Positions 1-13,999 of a stretch of DNA of 64,000 bases are shown piece by piece. The translations under genes and the position numbers were made by a program. The first letter of the stretch is position 1, and each line of letters opens with the position of its first letter. The stretch comes from Sympetrum striolatum. Lineage: Eukaryota > Arthropoda > Insecta > Odonata > Libellulidae. The DNA lies in the NCBI GenBank assembly GCA_947579665.1, contig OX388348.1, positions 16,740,001 to 16,804,000 on the forward strand, given 5' to 3'. Under the pieces are notes generated by a model. The model saw only the letters and a list, made by a program, of their open reading frames with translations, did no database searches and was not told the DNA's origin.

Positions 1-3000
1 TTATTAGAGATTTAAATACTCTGATTCTTATCAGTAGTGTAGATACGACGTATTTTTATCGTTTAGAAGAACAAAATGCTCCAAAAATTTATTTTATTTT
101 ACCTTTAGAAATCCATACTACTTTCTGATATTCAATAATTGACGTAATTTCGATTACCGGTGTCTCATTTGCTTACTGTTAGTAGTTGTTCCTACTGGCA
201 AACTTTTTCCTTCCAACTACTCTTACGTCTGTCGGGAATATGGCTACCTAAATACATGGATAACAAGCTAGAGTATTCCTTGCGTTCAGTATATTTATTC
301 ATGCCTAATATAGAGGAATATAGAGGGATACATCCCATGGCTTTCTTCCCTTTCCCAGCAAAATGTGAGAGGATATGATAGGGATACTGGAGGAGAGAGG
401 AAGCGGAAGGAACGAAGGAATAAAATATGGAAACGCCCATTAAATGTTCGGAGGGGAAGCTAAAAGGGCTGTAAAAAGAAAGTCGATATTTCTTCTTCAT
501 CTGCCAATATCTCTCTCTTCACATCATTTCTTACCCCGCTAAGTTTCCTAAGTTCTATACTATTTCCTTCCTTCTCTGAGCCACGATGTTCTTTAGTTGC
601 ATTCATATGTATTTTGCTCATGTGGTAGGATTCAATTGTAACCACGTATTGCGTAGGAATATTTTTTGAGGTTTATAACTATAATCTGTTTATAACTATC
701 TTTTACTAAAGTCATAGTAGTTATAGCCAAGTGTTTCTACTTACGGTTGCTATTTTCATTTCTGCATGACTTCAGAAAAATATTTTACTCTTTACGTCTG
801 CTAAAAATACGCTCGTATAAAATTTCCTCGGTATTCGTTTTCCATTCTTTTCTGAAACATTTCTTCCTAACATTTTTGTCACATGGTCGCATAACATGAT
901 GCAAATAATTGGTCTCCCTTTTTCCCATTGTTTCTGGTAATATACTCTTTCTTAGTACTCTAGTGTTCGTGTTCCCTTATATTTTAACTGAGAATTTTTG
1001 GCAGAAGTATTACTAGGCTAAAATATTCATTCACTAAAAAACGTCCTTATAGCTCGTATAAACTTTCCTTCGAATTTTGAACGAAATATTGAAATTGAAA
1101 TTCACATTAGCTTAAGTTCATATTGGTGGGTTAATATATTTAGAGAGAAATATTTTTGCGATATTTTATGTAAGTATCATCTTTTTTCTTTGCGTAGTCT
1201 TGAAATATTATTAACCATCATGTATGGTGTATGAGTTTTACTGCGAACAGTATTAGTTAAGAGTATAGCGCAATGCGATGCGCTTTTTGCAGTTAGATGA
1301 TCTATTAGATAATCTGCTGCGAATCGGCCGTAGATATTGGTCTCTTGGATTATCACGTTCTATTATCCCGCGGAAATCCTACATCTGATTCCTCAACCAA
1401 CTTGTCCTTTTACCCATACTACGCGCTTAGACGGATAATGGAGATCATACAAGGAACGGGAAGTACTTGAAATGGATAGAACAGTAATGGGAGCATTTCT
1501 GGCATGATTCGGAAGGTTAGATATGAAAGTGGATCTCCCAACATTCTCTAGCTATCAAAGTAAACGTACTTGAGCAATTTTCCGGTGGGGCGGGCTTCAT
1601 ACTTCATAGAGGCTCAGGGAATTAACTGCTCCCGGGTATTGAGTCGTCTCACAAGGCTCCTCGTCAGAACATCCGACATTGAGACTCGATATGATTCATA
1701 TTGACTTAATATACGGAGTGGTGTAAACTGAAGCATCGCTTACCTCATACGATCTGTTTATCACAACTAGCTGTTGAGATGTTAATCAAAGACTGACAAG
1801 TATCTAATACTTCAATTTGGAGTCTTGAGATTAAGCTTTGACGATGAAAGGGCTATATGCGAATATGGCCTAGAGCTATCTCTGATATGGCCTCTGAGCG
1901 TATTTTATGACTGCGCATTGCTCTATCCACACATCTATACGCCTTCTACATCTGTAAAGCTACGCAGGAGCTTAAAGCAAGGCAATTCATAAACCTCCGT
2001 ACCAGTGGCAAGGTATTAGAGGAGTGGTTTCAATGAATTCTGGAATGTTATCGATGTTACCTTTAAATGAAGCTTTGAAACATCTTAGATTATCTATATA
2101 GGACCTCAATGATTTGAAGTGGATACAAATGGTACAATACTTGGATAAATGTTAATGAAACATTTTCCGCAAAACCTTTTCTTCAAATTCAGAGTATCCT
2201 CAGATTATATGTTATCTTTCCATTTTATTATCACACTCAATATCAATATATTACATCGCACCATTCATCTTATTAATATTTTAGTTTCGACGCATCATTT
2301 TAATTGGTTTCTAGCAGTTTGTTCCGTGGATTATTACAGGTTAATCTCAATATAAATGTAGCATGATGCCAAATCGGCTTCATCATAATTACTGTCAAAA
2401 ACTAAATCTGGCCTCCAATTCTTCTTCCGCTGGATCCATTATCTGCGTTTTGGCTTATTAACTCACTATAGTTTTCGATTCAAGTGATAACAAAAATTAG
2501 AATCTTAAAAGGATCATTTAATATTAAGGAATTATTTAATTTTTTGAAAGAAAAATAATTTGTTCCTAATTATGTTTCCTAAACGGATACCACGGCATAA
2601 GGTTTTGAAGGGATATCTGCCGTAATTATAGAGGTAATACAAAATATTCGCGACATATCGATTATTAGGAAATGTGTCAATCTCTAAGTCCTCGAGCTTT
2701 GAAAATAGTTTAAAATCGTTCTTTGCAATTAAAAGGCAGTATCCTTAACATAAAGGTCAACTTGTTCCACATATTTTCCGTTTTTTATTTATGGTAACAT
2801 TTTTAACATGGTAAAATTCCCCCTAACTCAATTCAAATAAACTATGTTTTCTGATGATTTCTTTCTGCAATTTTAATACTGATGGGTGAGTTACGACCAT
2901 TAAGTCTATTCTAAATTTCTTCGGTGTCCACATATCAGTCTCAAAAATTAATTTCAACATGTATGATATAATCGCTGTCATATTCTTAAATGTTGAAACT

Positions 3001-3290
3001 CACTGAGTATTTTCCAGTTTTCCTTTACGGTGTATTAGAATCCTTCCATTTACACAAGACTAGGAATAATGTGAATCAATACAAGGTTTGGTATTTTACC
3101 TCTCTTTATACACTGAGAAACGCTATTGACAGAATATAAACATATAGCAATAAAATAAGCTGTATCGATTCTAAAACTAGATTTATAGCACTATTCAAGA
3201 CTAGATTTCGATTACAATGTTCTACTGAACATTCTAATCATAATAAAAATGAATTAATTTGGTGAATTTTAGTCTTAACACATCATTTTT
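1..3290. other. AT-rich DNA without a supported gene
   Basis: No reading frame here exceeds about 100 residues and none has a motif I recognise. The short open frames near 160-645 overlap on both strands, which is typical of chance frames. A moderately GC-richer stretch around 1,280-2,040 also lacks a coding signature. I see no repeat longer than a few units. It could be intergenic or intronic. Confidence 0.6.
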
Positions 3291-3339
3291 ACAATTAATC
3301 TTTTAAACTCACGCCCACAAACAACCATGTCCTATGACA

Positions 3340-3570
3340 TGATCAAAAAGCGCGGTGTCCTGTCTTGTTTTCTTGGAATACCGGGGAATGGGAAGAGGAA
3401 CGCCGACAAAAACGGCTATTGGAGATTTTAAACCTCTCATTTCTTAACAGCCGTATTCCAACTTTCCTTTCTTTTCAACCATTTTCTGGATTGGATTTGA
3501 ACCCGAACTTCAGTGTTGCTTAGCTAGCTCGTTAACCCATATTTATCATCGAGGCCAGAAAACAAGTATT
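3340..3570 (-). repeat. Possible tRNA-related SINE fragment
   Basis: On the minus strand the sequence GGTTCAAATCC (about 3,495-3,505) fits the RNA polymerase III box B consensus. It is preceded by a stretch rich in 'GAGCTAGCTAAGC', resembling the D-arm to anticodon part of a tRNA-derived SINE head. A convincing box A and a full cloverleaf are missing, so this is not called a tRNA gene. The rest of the unit (toward 3,340) is unrecognised. The call rests on one good box and is tentative. Confidence 0.3.
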
Positions 3571-3924
3571 TGCATTGAACATCACTACCTTATAACTATT
3601 TCTAAATAATAACTGAATAATATCAGTAACTAATATTGACATAGCCTGGTAATCTACGGAAGAAAACTGATTAACTTTTAAAATCGACCTGCACTATTCA
3701 GAGGTAAAACTTTCTCGGGGAACATGGTAGATATTACGCGTCTATCTTCTTAAATTTGGAGATTATATAACACAGGAAAAATTATGAAAACTAGATTCTT
3801 AAATAATCCTCTTTTAACATTATTTCTTCCATGAACGATATTCGATAAAAAAAGGTTAGAGAAATATACTTATAATGCATACACACCTTTCCGTGCTGGT
3901 ATCCAACTTCCTCTGACTATACGT

Positions 3925-4450
3925 GGTGCATTCAAGTTATAACACCGATTTTTTTCCTCAAGATTGGCTACCGATAGAAACATGCGGTTTGCTTTAAAAT
4001 ACGCGCACAATCATTATAAATGCGTGATAGAGATTTCAGCACTGTACGGCACATAGAATTCCTGTGGCAGCAGATACAGTTAGGACTGTTGTAGATACTT
4101 AAAATTGCGTCGTTCACAGTACAAGGACAGTGTGTAATCATTCGTTTTCTCAATTCGCGTGTTGTGCCACCGTTTAAACGCATCGCCAGCTGAGTGAGAC
4201 ATGAGGTGATGGTGTCATGGATGTGACTTTTGGCTTTTTCCAAAAATGAAAGACACTCTTTGTGGTCGCAAATTCACTAGCCGTGCTACAATTGCATCAG
4301 CGATTTTCCAGTGTCAAAGCAGACCCCTAAGGCCAGGCGCCCACAGAAGAAGCAAAGCGCAAGCAGGAAGCGCCGGATGGGAGACGAAAATTTCGATGCG
4401 AGGCAGCGGTGAGGAGTCGTAACGCCAAAAGAGAAGGCGGCCGTCGCATC
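3925..4450 (-). mobile_element. Decayed GC-rich DNA-element fragment
   Basis: Read on the minus strand, this segment starts in GC-rich sequence containing CTGTGGGCGCCTGGCCTTA (about 4,329-4,347). It ends with GTTATAACTTGAATGCACCACG near 3,925-3,946. Both motifs recur at 8,374-8,394 and near 8,530-8,555 in the opposite orientation, which marks this as a copy of a repeat family. Two minus-strand frames of 91 and 76 residues lie inside (3,968-4,243 and 4,286-4,516), but I recognise no domain in them. It may be the eroded end of the element whose tail is seen at 8.4 kb. Confidence 0.4.
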
Positions 4451-4519
4451 AGTCGTCCCCCGATGGTAGAATGTGTTTGCGCTAGCGTATTTGGTTATTG
4501 TCAATATTTTAAACAAATT

Positions 4520-6160
4520 GAATCAGAAAAAGGCGATTTTGGGTACATCCCTATTTGAGAAAAATAAAGGTTGCGGTACGTTCAATTTGCTCAAAGAATT
4601 TAACTTGACAATGATAAAAACAAAGCTGGTCATAAAAGTATTCAATTTTGGATTCAGTTATATTTATGGGATATGAATGATTACGTTGCTCTACAACTTG
4701 TTTAAAGAATTGAACCTGCATGGAGAGAATGTTCAAATCCTTTTATATAATGCTTAGGGGAACATTCGGTATTTAAATATAAAAGTAGTAGTAATAAAAA
4801 ACCCGACCCTGAAATAAATCCCAATTACAAGATGGGAATACGTAGTAACCGGCTTTGAAGAGAAAACATTCGATTAATCTTAGCATGATTACTTCGAAAT
4901 TTCAATGACAACATTCGCCAATAAACTGCAGTGTATAGATGATCGATAAGATCAATTTAGCTCTTTGTGAACTAAAACCAAGCGAGAAACAAAAGAGTTC
5001 TAGTCAACATCAATATACATACATGTCCGAGAACACTTGCATCGCGTTTTACGTAAGAAAAGCCATTATTTAACTTAAACTGTCTGACTATATTGTGGTT
5101 AACTGAATTGATCATTCCTTAATTTTCTTCAGCCTCACTTGAGTCAACAACAACGCATAGCTTCATTATTTTTATAAACCTTTGGGTTATTTTTCAGCAA
5201 TTTGGGAGGTTTTAAAATAATCCGAGGAGTGTAGTATTGTTTTATTTACTGAATACGGTGGAATTTAGTTTTTTAAATCAAAACATCAGTCAAATTTAAA
5301 AATAACTCTAATGCAAATTTTATTTTCGGTATATTGTAGTCTTTCTAGATTCAATGAAATATAAACGTTAAATAAAACGCGCCTGCTTAACTTACTGATT
5401 TCTTGTTCTATGCTATTGTACTCGTAAGTTACAGCGAGCAACCACCCGATCGGACCTTTGATAAACAGTTAAGCGATTGACAACAAATTATATTTTTTCT
5501 GTTTTCATGAATGGGATTAACCTTTCATCAGTCGCGCTTATTTTCATAACACGAGCAGTCGCGCGTTCTATTCCATACAATAGATCGTTTTTCGGCCAAA
5601 ATTGTAAAATTAATTGAACTAATTATTATTTCTGAGCACTAAACTTTAGGTAATAACATAATTTAAGAGGATAATTTAAGAAGTAAACAACTTATAGTAA
5701 AAATATTATTGTTCACCATTATTTATTTACATGCGTTCAGAGAGTACCTAAAAAGCTAGATTCTATTAATTCCGAAATTGAAATGCGTCTAATAAAGTTT
5801 AAGATGAAATAAGTGAAAAACTCCATGTAAATGTTATAATATGCAAAAATAAAGTTCACCGACGAAAAACTTACCCAAACGGTCGCACGTTGTATGTGTT
5901 TCAACAGCCATCACTTCACAGATTTACTCGCTTTTGCAGTCGGTTCAAGACTAAAAAGAAGCATTTCACGACTTTAAAAGTTAATGGTAAGTGCGATAAA
6001 GAATAGACCCGGGTATGAGGTTCAAGGGACCACCCAGGTAGAAACGGGACCCGAAAAACCGTCTGTGTTGTACAAAATACAACAGCGCGACTGTCGGAGG
6101 GTTAAATAATAATATATTATTACAATTATAATTAATTTTATGCAATAAATCATCGTTCAT
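4520..6160. other. AT-rich DNA without a supported gene
   Basis: I see only short chance frames, no repeat structure and no recognisable protein motif here. Confidence 0.55.
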
Positions 6161-6165
6161 ATTAG

Positions 6166-6290
6166 AGGCCTGCATGGGCCGAAAATTTCATCCCAAGCCC
6201 GACCCGGCCCGTCCGTTGTTGAGCCCGAGCCCGGCCGGGCCCGACCGTAGGAAAAACTTTTGGAGCCCGAGCCCGGCCCGGCCCGAACTT
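6166..6290. repeat. GC-rich GCCCGAGCCCGGCC repeat block
   Basis: About 125 bp that is far GC-richer than its surroundings, made of imperfect copies of GCCCGAGCCCGGCCCG separated by short AT-containing spacers. Similar blocks are known at the termini of some animal hAT-type DNA transposons, but no matching opposite end was found here. It directly abuts the left terminus of the element at 6,293. Confidence 0.55.
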
Positions 6291-6292
6291 AA

Positions 6293-8245
6293 GCCCGTCA
6301 TACACGGTACAATCTAAAATAAAATATTGTCGACAATATTTGATTTTTCACTTCATCTCCGAGAGCCCTCATAAACGGTACAATCTAAAATAAAATATTC
6401 TGTTTTTGAAATCCAACATGGTGGATCTGCGAAACCTGATTCTCGCTAGAATGAAAGGGAAGGATCTCGGCTTAAGTACGCAGGGAAGGGCTGAACAAAG
6501 GAGATTTTTCTTAGAATATAATGTTAATTGTGTGGTGGTTGGCCACCTAAAACAAAACGGGATAGAAACAGTTTCACACATGTAAATAGATACAAAACTC
6601 GCTCACTTACAATGGAAATGAATCTCTCGGTCTGATTCCTCGACCAAACCATCCTGGAATAATCCACAAACAAAGAAAATACCAAAAAAATACCACAATT
6701 TTAAGGATCTTTAATCAATTATTATAACTCTATGATTATTGCTTATAATGTTTTTGAAGTTTGTTCTATTACGTCAGCTGCGAGCGTGTACAAACATGCC
6801 ATTAGGTTGGGTGTTGTTTGCCTTAAATCCCTGCAATACCAATGGAATTTAAAATGAAATGTTAGTAACAATAAAAGAAACACAATTACGGCTTGTAGTT
6901 TAAATTATTGTTTGATTCAATTCAATGTCACTCTTAATTTTTCATGTTATCATTGAATCAAATTAATGCAAATATAAATGAGACTTGATATTCATAGAGG
7001 TATAAGATATATTGCATTTGGAATTCATTTCATTTTTGTGAAGATACGTGTATTTTCCATTTACACAAATAGTGCTTGTTAACTATTATAATAGAGTATT
7101 TGTTTATTTGGTTGCTAGAACCAAATCGCGTTTGTACATATTGCTGCCTTTCGATTGATTTTGACGGTAAAATTTTCCCTGTTTTTAGAACGTAAACATA
7201 CATCGTTTGAAGTTTTATCTACAAAGCCGAAAATATTAATCCACATTTTAGAAGGTGATATTATTCATAAAAATATATAGCTTCAATCAATTCAATTTCA
7301 AAAGTTTACTTATCGTTTTATTGCCATAAAATTTCAGCTCTTCTTCTCTATACATTTCTTATGAGCCTATCTTTCGCATTGATTCGTATGAGAGCTGAGT
7401 CCAACAATCACCTTTGTCGTTAGGGAATTGTTTATGCCCACAGAATTTTCACAATTTTTGTCTACATTCTCTCAATTTCGATTCGAATGCGATATTCTAC
7501 AACCAAAATAAGAATCTTTATTCAATTTTCTTTCTTTTGGTATTGATCTCGATTTGGTACTACCATTATTTTTGATCTAATTCTTCAAAATAAAAAATGC
7601 CTGATATCGATCAAAATGAACTTTGTGTGCATTTCTTATGAGAGACGATTATACTGGTCCAGAGTCAAACCAAGGATATTTGGACATAGATTTTAGCTTT
7701 CTGCATTCTTTCTCCATATAAACTTTAACTATGCCAAATCTCAAACTCCACCGTTCGCGAAATATCCTTAAAAAGGGATCCAAAGTTTTCTCTTCACGTA
7801 TTAATATGTAGATTAACTCTTAAATAGCGTATAAAACTAAACTAAACTAAAGTAACTAATCTATTAACTACTAAAGTAAACGGGTATGAGTTTTTAAAAG
7901 AACTTTTTCCCCACAAGAAATCTAGAAAGCAGCAATTTCAAAAGGTAAACAAGGCAATGAGGAAGTTAAAAGAGCGCGTCAGACAGTGTTGCAAGTGGCG
8001 GAAATCGACTGTGGCCAATGGGAAAGACTGATACATCATCCTTGACATCCTCAAACTCAACGGGTTCATCTTCCTGACACCTAGGTGACAGGATAGTCTA
8101 AATTGTGAAAATGGCCGATTCGCAATAATTTTAGAATAGAACATGTTCGAAAATCTGAGAGATTCTCAAAAATCAGCCAATCAGGAAGAAGACGGCGGCC
8201 ATGTTTCACAATATTTTATTTTAGATTGTACCGTGTATGACGGGC
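6293..8245. mobile_element. Terminal-inverted-repeat DNA element, non-autonomous
   Basis: The left end begins GCCCGTCATACACGG and continues through TACAATCTAAAATAAAATA. The right end (about 8,209-8,245) is its reverse complement, ending CCGTGTATGACGGGC, so the inverted repeats match over about 37 bp. A second, slightly different copy of the left terminus (CATAAACGGTACAATC) sits inside at about 6,372, as if two ends were stacked. The interior has no recognisable transposase. Flanks read TTAA on the left and TTTA on the right, so the target duplication is not clean and the superfamily (piggyBac-like or other) is open. Confidence 0.55.
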
Positions 8246-8338
8246 TTTAGAAACAGTGCATTTATTTTACTTCTTCAGCAATTCCGCGAATCCCGGCTAT
8301 TCGGATTTTTCCGGTTAGGGAATGGTCGTCTGTGTATG

Positions 8339-8354
8339 TAGTGTGTGTGTGTGT
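8339..8354. repeat. Short GT microsatellite
   Basis: An uninterrupted run of GT dinucleotides just upstream of the GC-rich hairpin at 8,363. Confidence 0.8.
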
Positions 8355-8362
8355 AATACCAG

Positions 8363-8392
8363 AGGCCGGGCGCCTCTGTGGGCGCCCGGCCT
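8363..8392. repeat. Perfect GC-rich hairpin (transposon-terminus-like)
   Basis: The arms AGGCCGGGCGCC and GGCGCCCGGCCT are perfect inverted repeats of 12 bp around the 6-nt loop TCTGTG. The right arm plus loop matches the GC-rich motif at 4,329-4,347 in opposite orientation, so it is probably a duplicated or folded-back terminus of that repeat family. Confidence 0.75.
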
Positions 8393-8404
8393 AAAGAAGC
8401 GTTC

Positions 8405-8570
8405 ACAGCGGTCATGGAATCATGGCATCGTCAATGTAAAAATTGTTTACCGCTGCAGGGAGATTACGTCAAGAAGTGACAGAAGTTTCACAGTTTGTCT
8501 GTGATTAGTTTATGAGATAAAAGCGGAAGTGTTATAACTTGAATGCACCACGCATAAATTCCTTAATGAA
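8405..8570 (+). pseudogene. Tc1/mariner-like transposase C-terminal remnant
   Basis: Plus-strand translation gives a short piece reading SWHRQCKNCLPLQGDYVKK followed by a stop. The pattern of tryptophan, a cysteine, and a Gly-Asp-Tyr just before the stop resembles the very C-terminus of Tc1/mariner transposases. After the stop comes GTTATAACTTGAATGCACCACG, also present at 3,925-3,946 in opposite orientation, which fits a transposon tail. No catalytic DDE/D residues or DNA-binding domain remain. The match is short, so the family call is tentative. Confidence 0.4.
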
Positions 8571-8599
8571 AACTGATTAAAGCACAAAATTGGATTTAC

Positions 8600-11500
8600 A
8601 GAACTTGCTTATTGCGTTACAAATTAATGTGGTTAAAATTTTAGCAGTAGAAAACGGAATCATATTCAATCGTAAAAAGAACTTATTTTTTGTCCTAGTT
8701 CTTGACGTCATCCAGTGAGTAATACCGATAACCATTGCAAGCGATAGGTACAAATGCTCATTCTATTAGGGGTGTTTTGAGAAGAGTGATCGGTGCCAAT
8801 TTAATTGATTCCGAAGGAGTGACGGCACGGAATACGCTATGAGAATTGGGTATGACCCTCACCTGAATATGAAGACAGGGCACCGTGTCTGATGATCCAC
8901 ATACCCCTCTGATAATTTCTTGGTAACCTCTCCGAAATTTTTACATGTCGGCGAAACTGGCGATCGAAGTGTAATATTTATTTGATTTTCTCTAAATAAG
9001 CGATATATATTTCCTTACTTAACTAGTAGCTTCTCCTACGGATGAACAAACGATATTTCCTCTCTTGGTTATGCTCCAGCGGTAGAAGTCTCTCCTCTTA
9101 TGGCTACTGAATTACTTCTGTACTAATAAGGAAAATGTTATTCTTGATTTTTAATATTTCTAAATCTTAAGCACGTATCAAATACTCCAAAAATGGTACT
9201 TATAGTAAACTTATCGTAAATATAAAAGCATAAAAATTTGCATTGAAATAAATCCATCCATCACTTTTCTTACTTCATTGATGTTAACTGTTTTTATAAT
9301 GTGTTTTTATTTGCTTCATTCTCGCTGTAATTTAATGTTTGGCTCGGGTCTTTTCATGTACTTCTAAATAGCCTTTTTACTTCGCACAGTTTCTCATCTG
9401 CTTGGAGTATCTCCCCAGTCAAGTTGATGCAGCAATGTTAATACGATGTTCGTCAACTAATACGGAAAAACGTTTATAATTTACGAGCTCTTAGTTGCTT
9501 CTTAGCCTGGGCCATTTCAGCAGAACACAAAGGCCTTTGGAAGCCCATTTAAGTTGACTAGGTACGAAACGAATCCGAAAGTAGGATTTTAGATATAGTT
9601 CCTTAACAATACACACAAAGAGATTGGTTTCCCTATTCCTGGTAAATCCGGATAACGCGTTACCAAGCAAAATCGGATTCAAAGACTTCGTGGGCGTACG
9701 AACATTATTTTCGCCAGCGGTTTTCCTCGTTTGCGTTATACTCCTTTTCGTATTGGCCTTTTACGCTTTCAATTTCGTCCCCGGGCACCTCTTTTCCGCC
9801 ATCATAAAAGAGCTTGCGCCGAAATACAAACGCTTGCGAGCAGCGTGTTTACATCGCGGAAGCTTGGACATTTTTATGTAATACCGCTCGTGGATTCTTC
9901 AAATATATTACGAGATACAGTGCATAGCGCCATGATGCAGTGGAGTCCCATATTTCCCCGTTATTTACGCTGCTCTCGAATGAGATATATTCTTTTTCTG
10001 CATGAGAAAGGCTATAGTCAGTATTCTACTCTATGAACTTTTTTGGAAACAATGTTATTAGAGCGATCTTCTTTATCTCTATGTCAAGGTAAATCATACT
10101 GAATACGAGCAAAAAATAATAGCATTAATAGACAGTTTGTTAAATCTAATAGGTTTCGGTGTTAAATCCTTTGCAGCAAAATAATATTCAAAATGTAAAG
10201 CCAGTAAACGAATTAATTTTCTCTATAAAAATTATGGACTACACGAATTAATATGATCTAAAATTCCTACGATAAATAATGAAATCATCAAATTAATAAT
10301 ATGCAATTAAAATACAAATCGATTGAATTATTTCTTGTCGTCAGTATATAATATGTACTATGTATTTATATAAATCTCGAATTCTACCGCATCCTATAAT
10401 TTACTAAATTCAAACATCCAGTCACTCCTGTAAGTTATATTTCGGATTTGGAAAGAAAGGAAGTGAATACGTTTAGAATTCCCAAATCACATTACCGGAT
10501 ATAAGTTTAAAAGACACTCAAAACGTAGTTAAAAAGTTTCCTGCTCTGAATATAAGTTGATTACGTCGTTTTCTTCATTTGAGTTGCGATCCTTTGAGCT
10601 TTATTTAATCTTATTGTAACCGAAAAGAGGCTTAAGGAGCTTTCAAATCAGCAATTGAAAATTTCCCTGAATTAATTTTTGAGCTAATGCTTGAGAAGCT
10701 GAATTTTAGTATTAACTATTCATTTTATACCGTAAAAGCAGATATTAAAACAGGAATATACTGCAATTAGAGCTGAGTTTGAATTGAGTTTAATTATGTA
10801 ATTGAGAGCTGAGTTTCTTTTAAAACATTTTATAAATGTCACAGAAATTAATATGGAACATTATATGATGTATTCCCTCTCTTTTTGCTGCGCAAAAACG
10901 CATTTTACCTGTAACTGTTGATCTATTATCACATTATTACGTTGATATTAACATTCATAGTTTAGTAAAGAACTGAGATAGATGAATAAACTAAAAGATA
11001 AAAATTTAATCTTCGGAATACCGGTTTAAATATACGATAATCTACGGTAATCGAACATTTTATACCGTAATAATCTGGTATAATATTGAGGAAAAAATAT
11101 CATGGAAAGCTAATTTATCGGTAATTTTACTTCGAAGTAAATTCATAGATTTCATATATATAGCTTATTAAGATAAATAAATCTTTTTTAACTTGATTAT
11201 AACTGGGAATTATTAATTCAATTTTAAGAGAGTAAAAGTCGGGGAAGTAGGATAAGGGAATACATGGTCTATGTTTGCTAAATCTACGTATACATATTTA
11301 TACAAGAAGCCGCTTTTCGGCGTGTCAGGGAGCATATGCACCGTGACTCTGTTTCCCTAATGGATTACTTTCACGTATCGTTCTTGGAAAAATTAATTTT
11401 TAAATCGTCCACATCCTCTGAAAACGTATTGAATCTGAATTTATGAAATATATTAAGCATTATTTTCAGTCTTCTAAATATTCTCATTTTGCACCCCGCA

Positions 11501-13990
11501 TCATCTGAATATCTCTCCCTGATTAATCGTTGCATTAATTTACAAACAGTATAGTTACTTTTTTAATTCATGAATGATGACACTTTTTAGAATATACTAC
11601 TAAGTGAGACCTAGGTTACGAAAAGTAACTAAATATAGGATGAGCAAACGGCTTATTATTCGGATATTGTTATAAATAAAGATAGCTAAAATATTTTAGA
11701 ATATGCTCTGAGGTAAGCCATGTAAAATGACAATAAAAGCTATTGCAAGTAACGTTATATACTGATTAATAATTGAGGGTACTTCGTAAAAAGCACACAG
11801 GAAACTTCATAAAGATTTCTATCATCCATGAGTCTATCGTTTCGGAAGGATACCTTGTTTTCATTTTCCATTTTATTCTTTACTCGAGTTTGAGTGACAC
11901 CTTGATTAATGCTCAGTATTTTGCCATTATACGCGTAGTACATGAGATTATGTAAAGAAGTGTAACAATATTGGATGATAGCGAGGAATGTAGAATTATA
12001 TTGGCATAGGTTATAACAGTTCCCGAATCAAAAGTTTCTACGCTTTTATTTCTTAGGTTTGAACAAAATTACGCCGTTTGATAAGAGACACGGAGTTATT
12101 TTCCCAAGACTTGCCGTGAAATTATTTTAGTGTAGGAAGAAGCAGGGAAATGTAATTTCCTAGATATTTTCGCGTCCATGTTTCGAGGGGAATGACGTTG
12201 AGTCAGTGCCTAAGGGAGCCTTCTTTTCCCCCTGCTTCGTCATTTCGAAAAATAAGGAGAATATTTGGAAACTTTCTCCTTCGAAAGATCGCTTTATTGT
12301 GAAGATGCCTGGCTGATATGATATTCTCTTTTCTCCAAAGAGATGATCCCCGACGGTAGAGGACCAGAGTTATATTTTCAGAGCCTTTTCCAAGGAAATA
12401 ATCGCTTGTATCGATCGGAAGGCGTTTCTTAGAAAATGTTTTGCTGTGAATGTCTTTATATCAGAGTCTAGGTCATTCGACAAACCATTTCCTTAACACT
12501 GGTCTATGAATAGTAAATGAAGACTTAGCCTCTTACTTGTTTATAGCCATGGTTTCTTTGAATTTCTTCAACTAAATATCCTCACTTAAAAGAAGTCCCT
12601 ATGTAGAAAATGCATTTTAATATTGACGAATTCACGAACTAATGCATCCTAAAAATAAATGTTTTTTGAAGAGCCTTATCATTATAAAAACAATTAATGG
12701 ATATGCTGAAGTTTTTCATTCATAACACTTATTTATTTGGGAATTTTAACTGACTACGGTTCGGAAGATCCACATATTCCCTATTAGCTGTAATTTTATG
12801 TTATTGACATACTGAAACAAAATAAAGTTGGCGATGTAGCGGACACAATAGTCTGTCTTCACTATAAGCATATCTAAAATATTCATATTTCTAACCAAGA
12901 ATTCACGTGAACCCCTCCCTTTTATTAGACAGTAGGCAATTAAGATATCGGGCGACATATTTATGAAAACTGTCCGTATTCAAGATAATCTAGTTTTTGT
13001 CGCTCAAACGAGTTATTTGGAACTATTTTTCTTCAAAATAAATATCCAATTCAAAGATCGATTCTATTGCTAGAATAGTTAATTAAGGTAATTAAAAATA
13101 AGTTAATATATTCCTATTATGCCTAATATTCCTAAAAATGCTTTTAATATCTGATATAGTGCTTATTGTAAGTAAGCTTTTAACTTTATAACAAACTTCC
13201 TTTAGTTAAGAGCAACTACTGAGAATAAAGTATTTATATCAAACACGAGGTGTTCACGTTTGAGTAACGGTATGTATATTAATATTTATTAAATTTATTA
13301 TTAATAATTTAAAATTATCAATATTTAAATTTAACATCGGAATTTTGTATTAAATAAGGAGAGTAGGTACATAATATTGTCCATCAAGTGTCATGCACTG
13401 CGAGGACAATCTAGATAACATATCTCAAAGTAATGAACTTACCCTATCGATCATTCCTTTTTCTAAGACGGGAAAATATTTTCAACACTCATCGAGATTA
13501 ATTGATCAAAACAAATAGATTATTTCAATAATAATTTCGATTGCGTGGCCCTTAAATTGAAGGTATTCCATGAAAAACGCACAGAAAAAACTTAAAATGA
13601 TTTAATCCTGCTAAAACACAACAGAAACTATGATATCATATTATATGATATTATAATAGCATGACCCGGGTTTTGATTCTCGACATACTACGCAAAATTA
13701 ATTTTATTCTCTGGTTTTGTATTTTACCATTCTAAATGTTGTACCACATTAAGATAGATCTAAATTATATCATCTTTAACCTCGCATAGCATAACTACCT
13801 CATATGACTGTCAAAATCTACGGATTAGGTTCCACTATTCTACTAATACTTCGACAGATTGTGTGGTATTAGTAAAGGACCTCTATTTCGATTCAATATT
13901 TACCGCGATTTTTTGTCATATTATCCACATACTCCGATAAATCTTTTCAGAATTCCATTTCGTCCTCTCCAAAATCTTCGTCCCTTCTCA
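8600..13990. other. AT-rich DNA without a supported gene
   Basis: The longest frames are 85 and 101 residues, overlapping, at 9,624-10,036 on the plus strand. The first has a hydrophobic run of about 20 residues that could span a membrane, but there is no family motif and the overlap argues against both being real. The remainder holds no repeat or RNA gene I can support. Confidence 0.5.
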
Positions 13991-13999
13991 CTCCACCTT

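Noticed and set aside
9624..10036. Membrane protein gene from the hydrophobic 85-residue frame
   Set aside because: It overlaps another frame, has no family motif, and hydrophobic runs are common in AT-rich chance frames.
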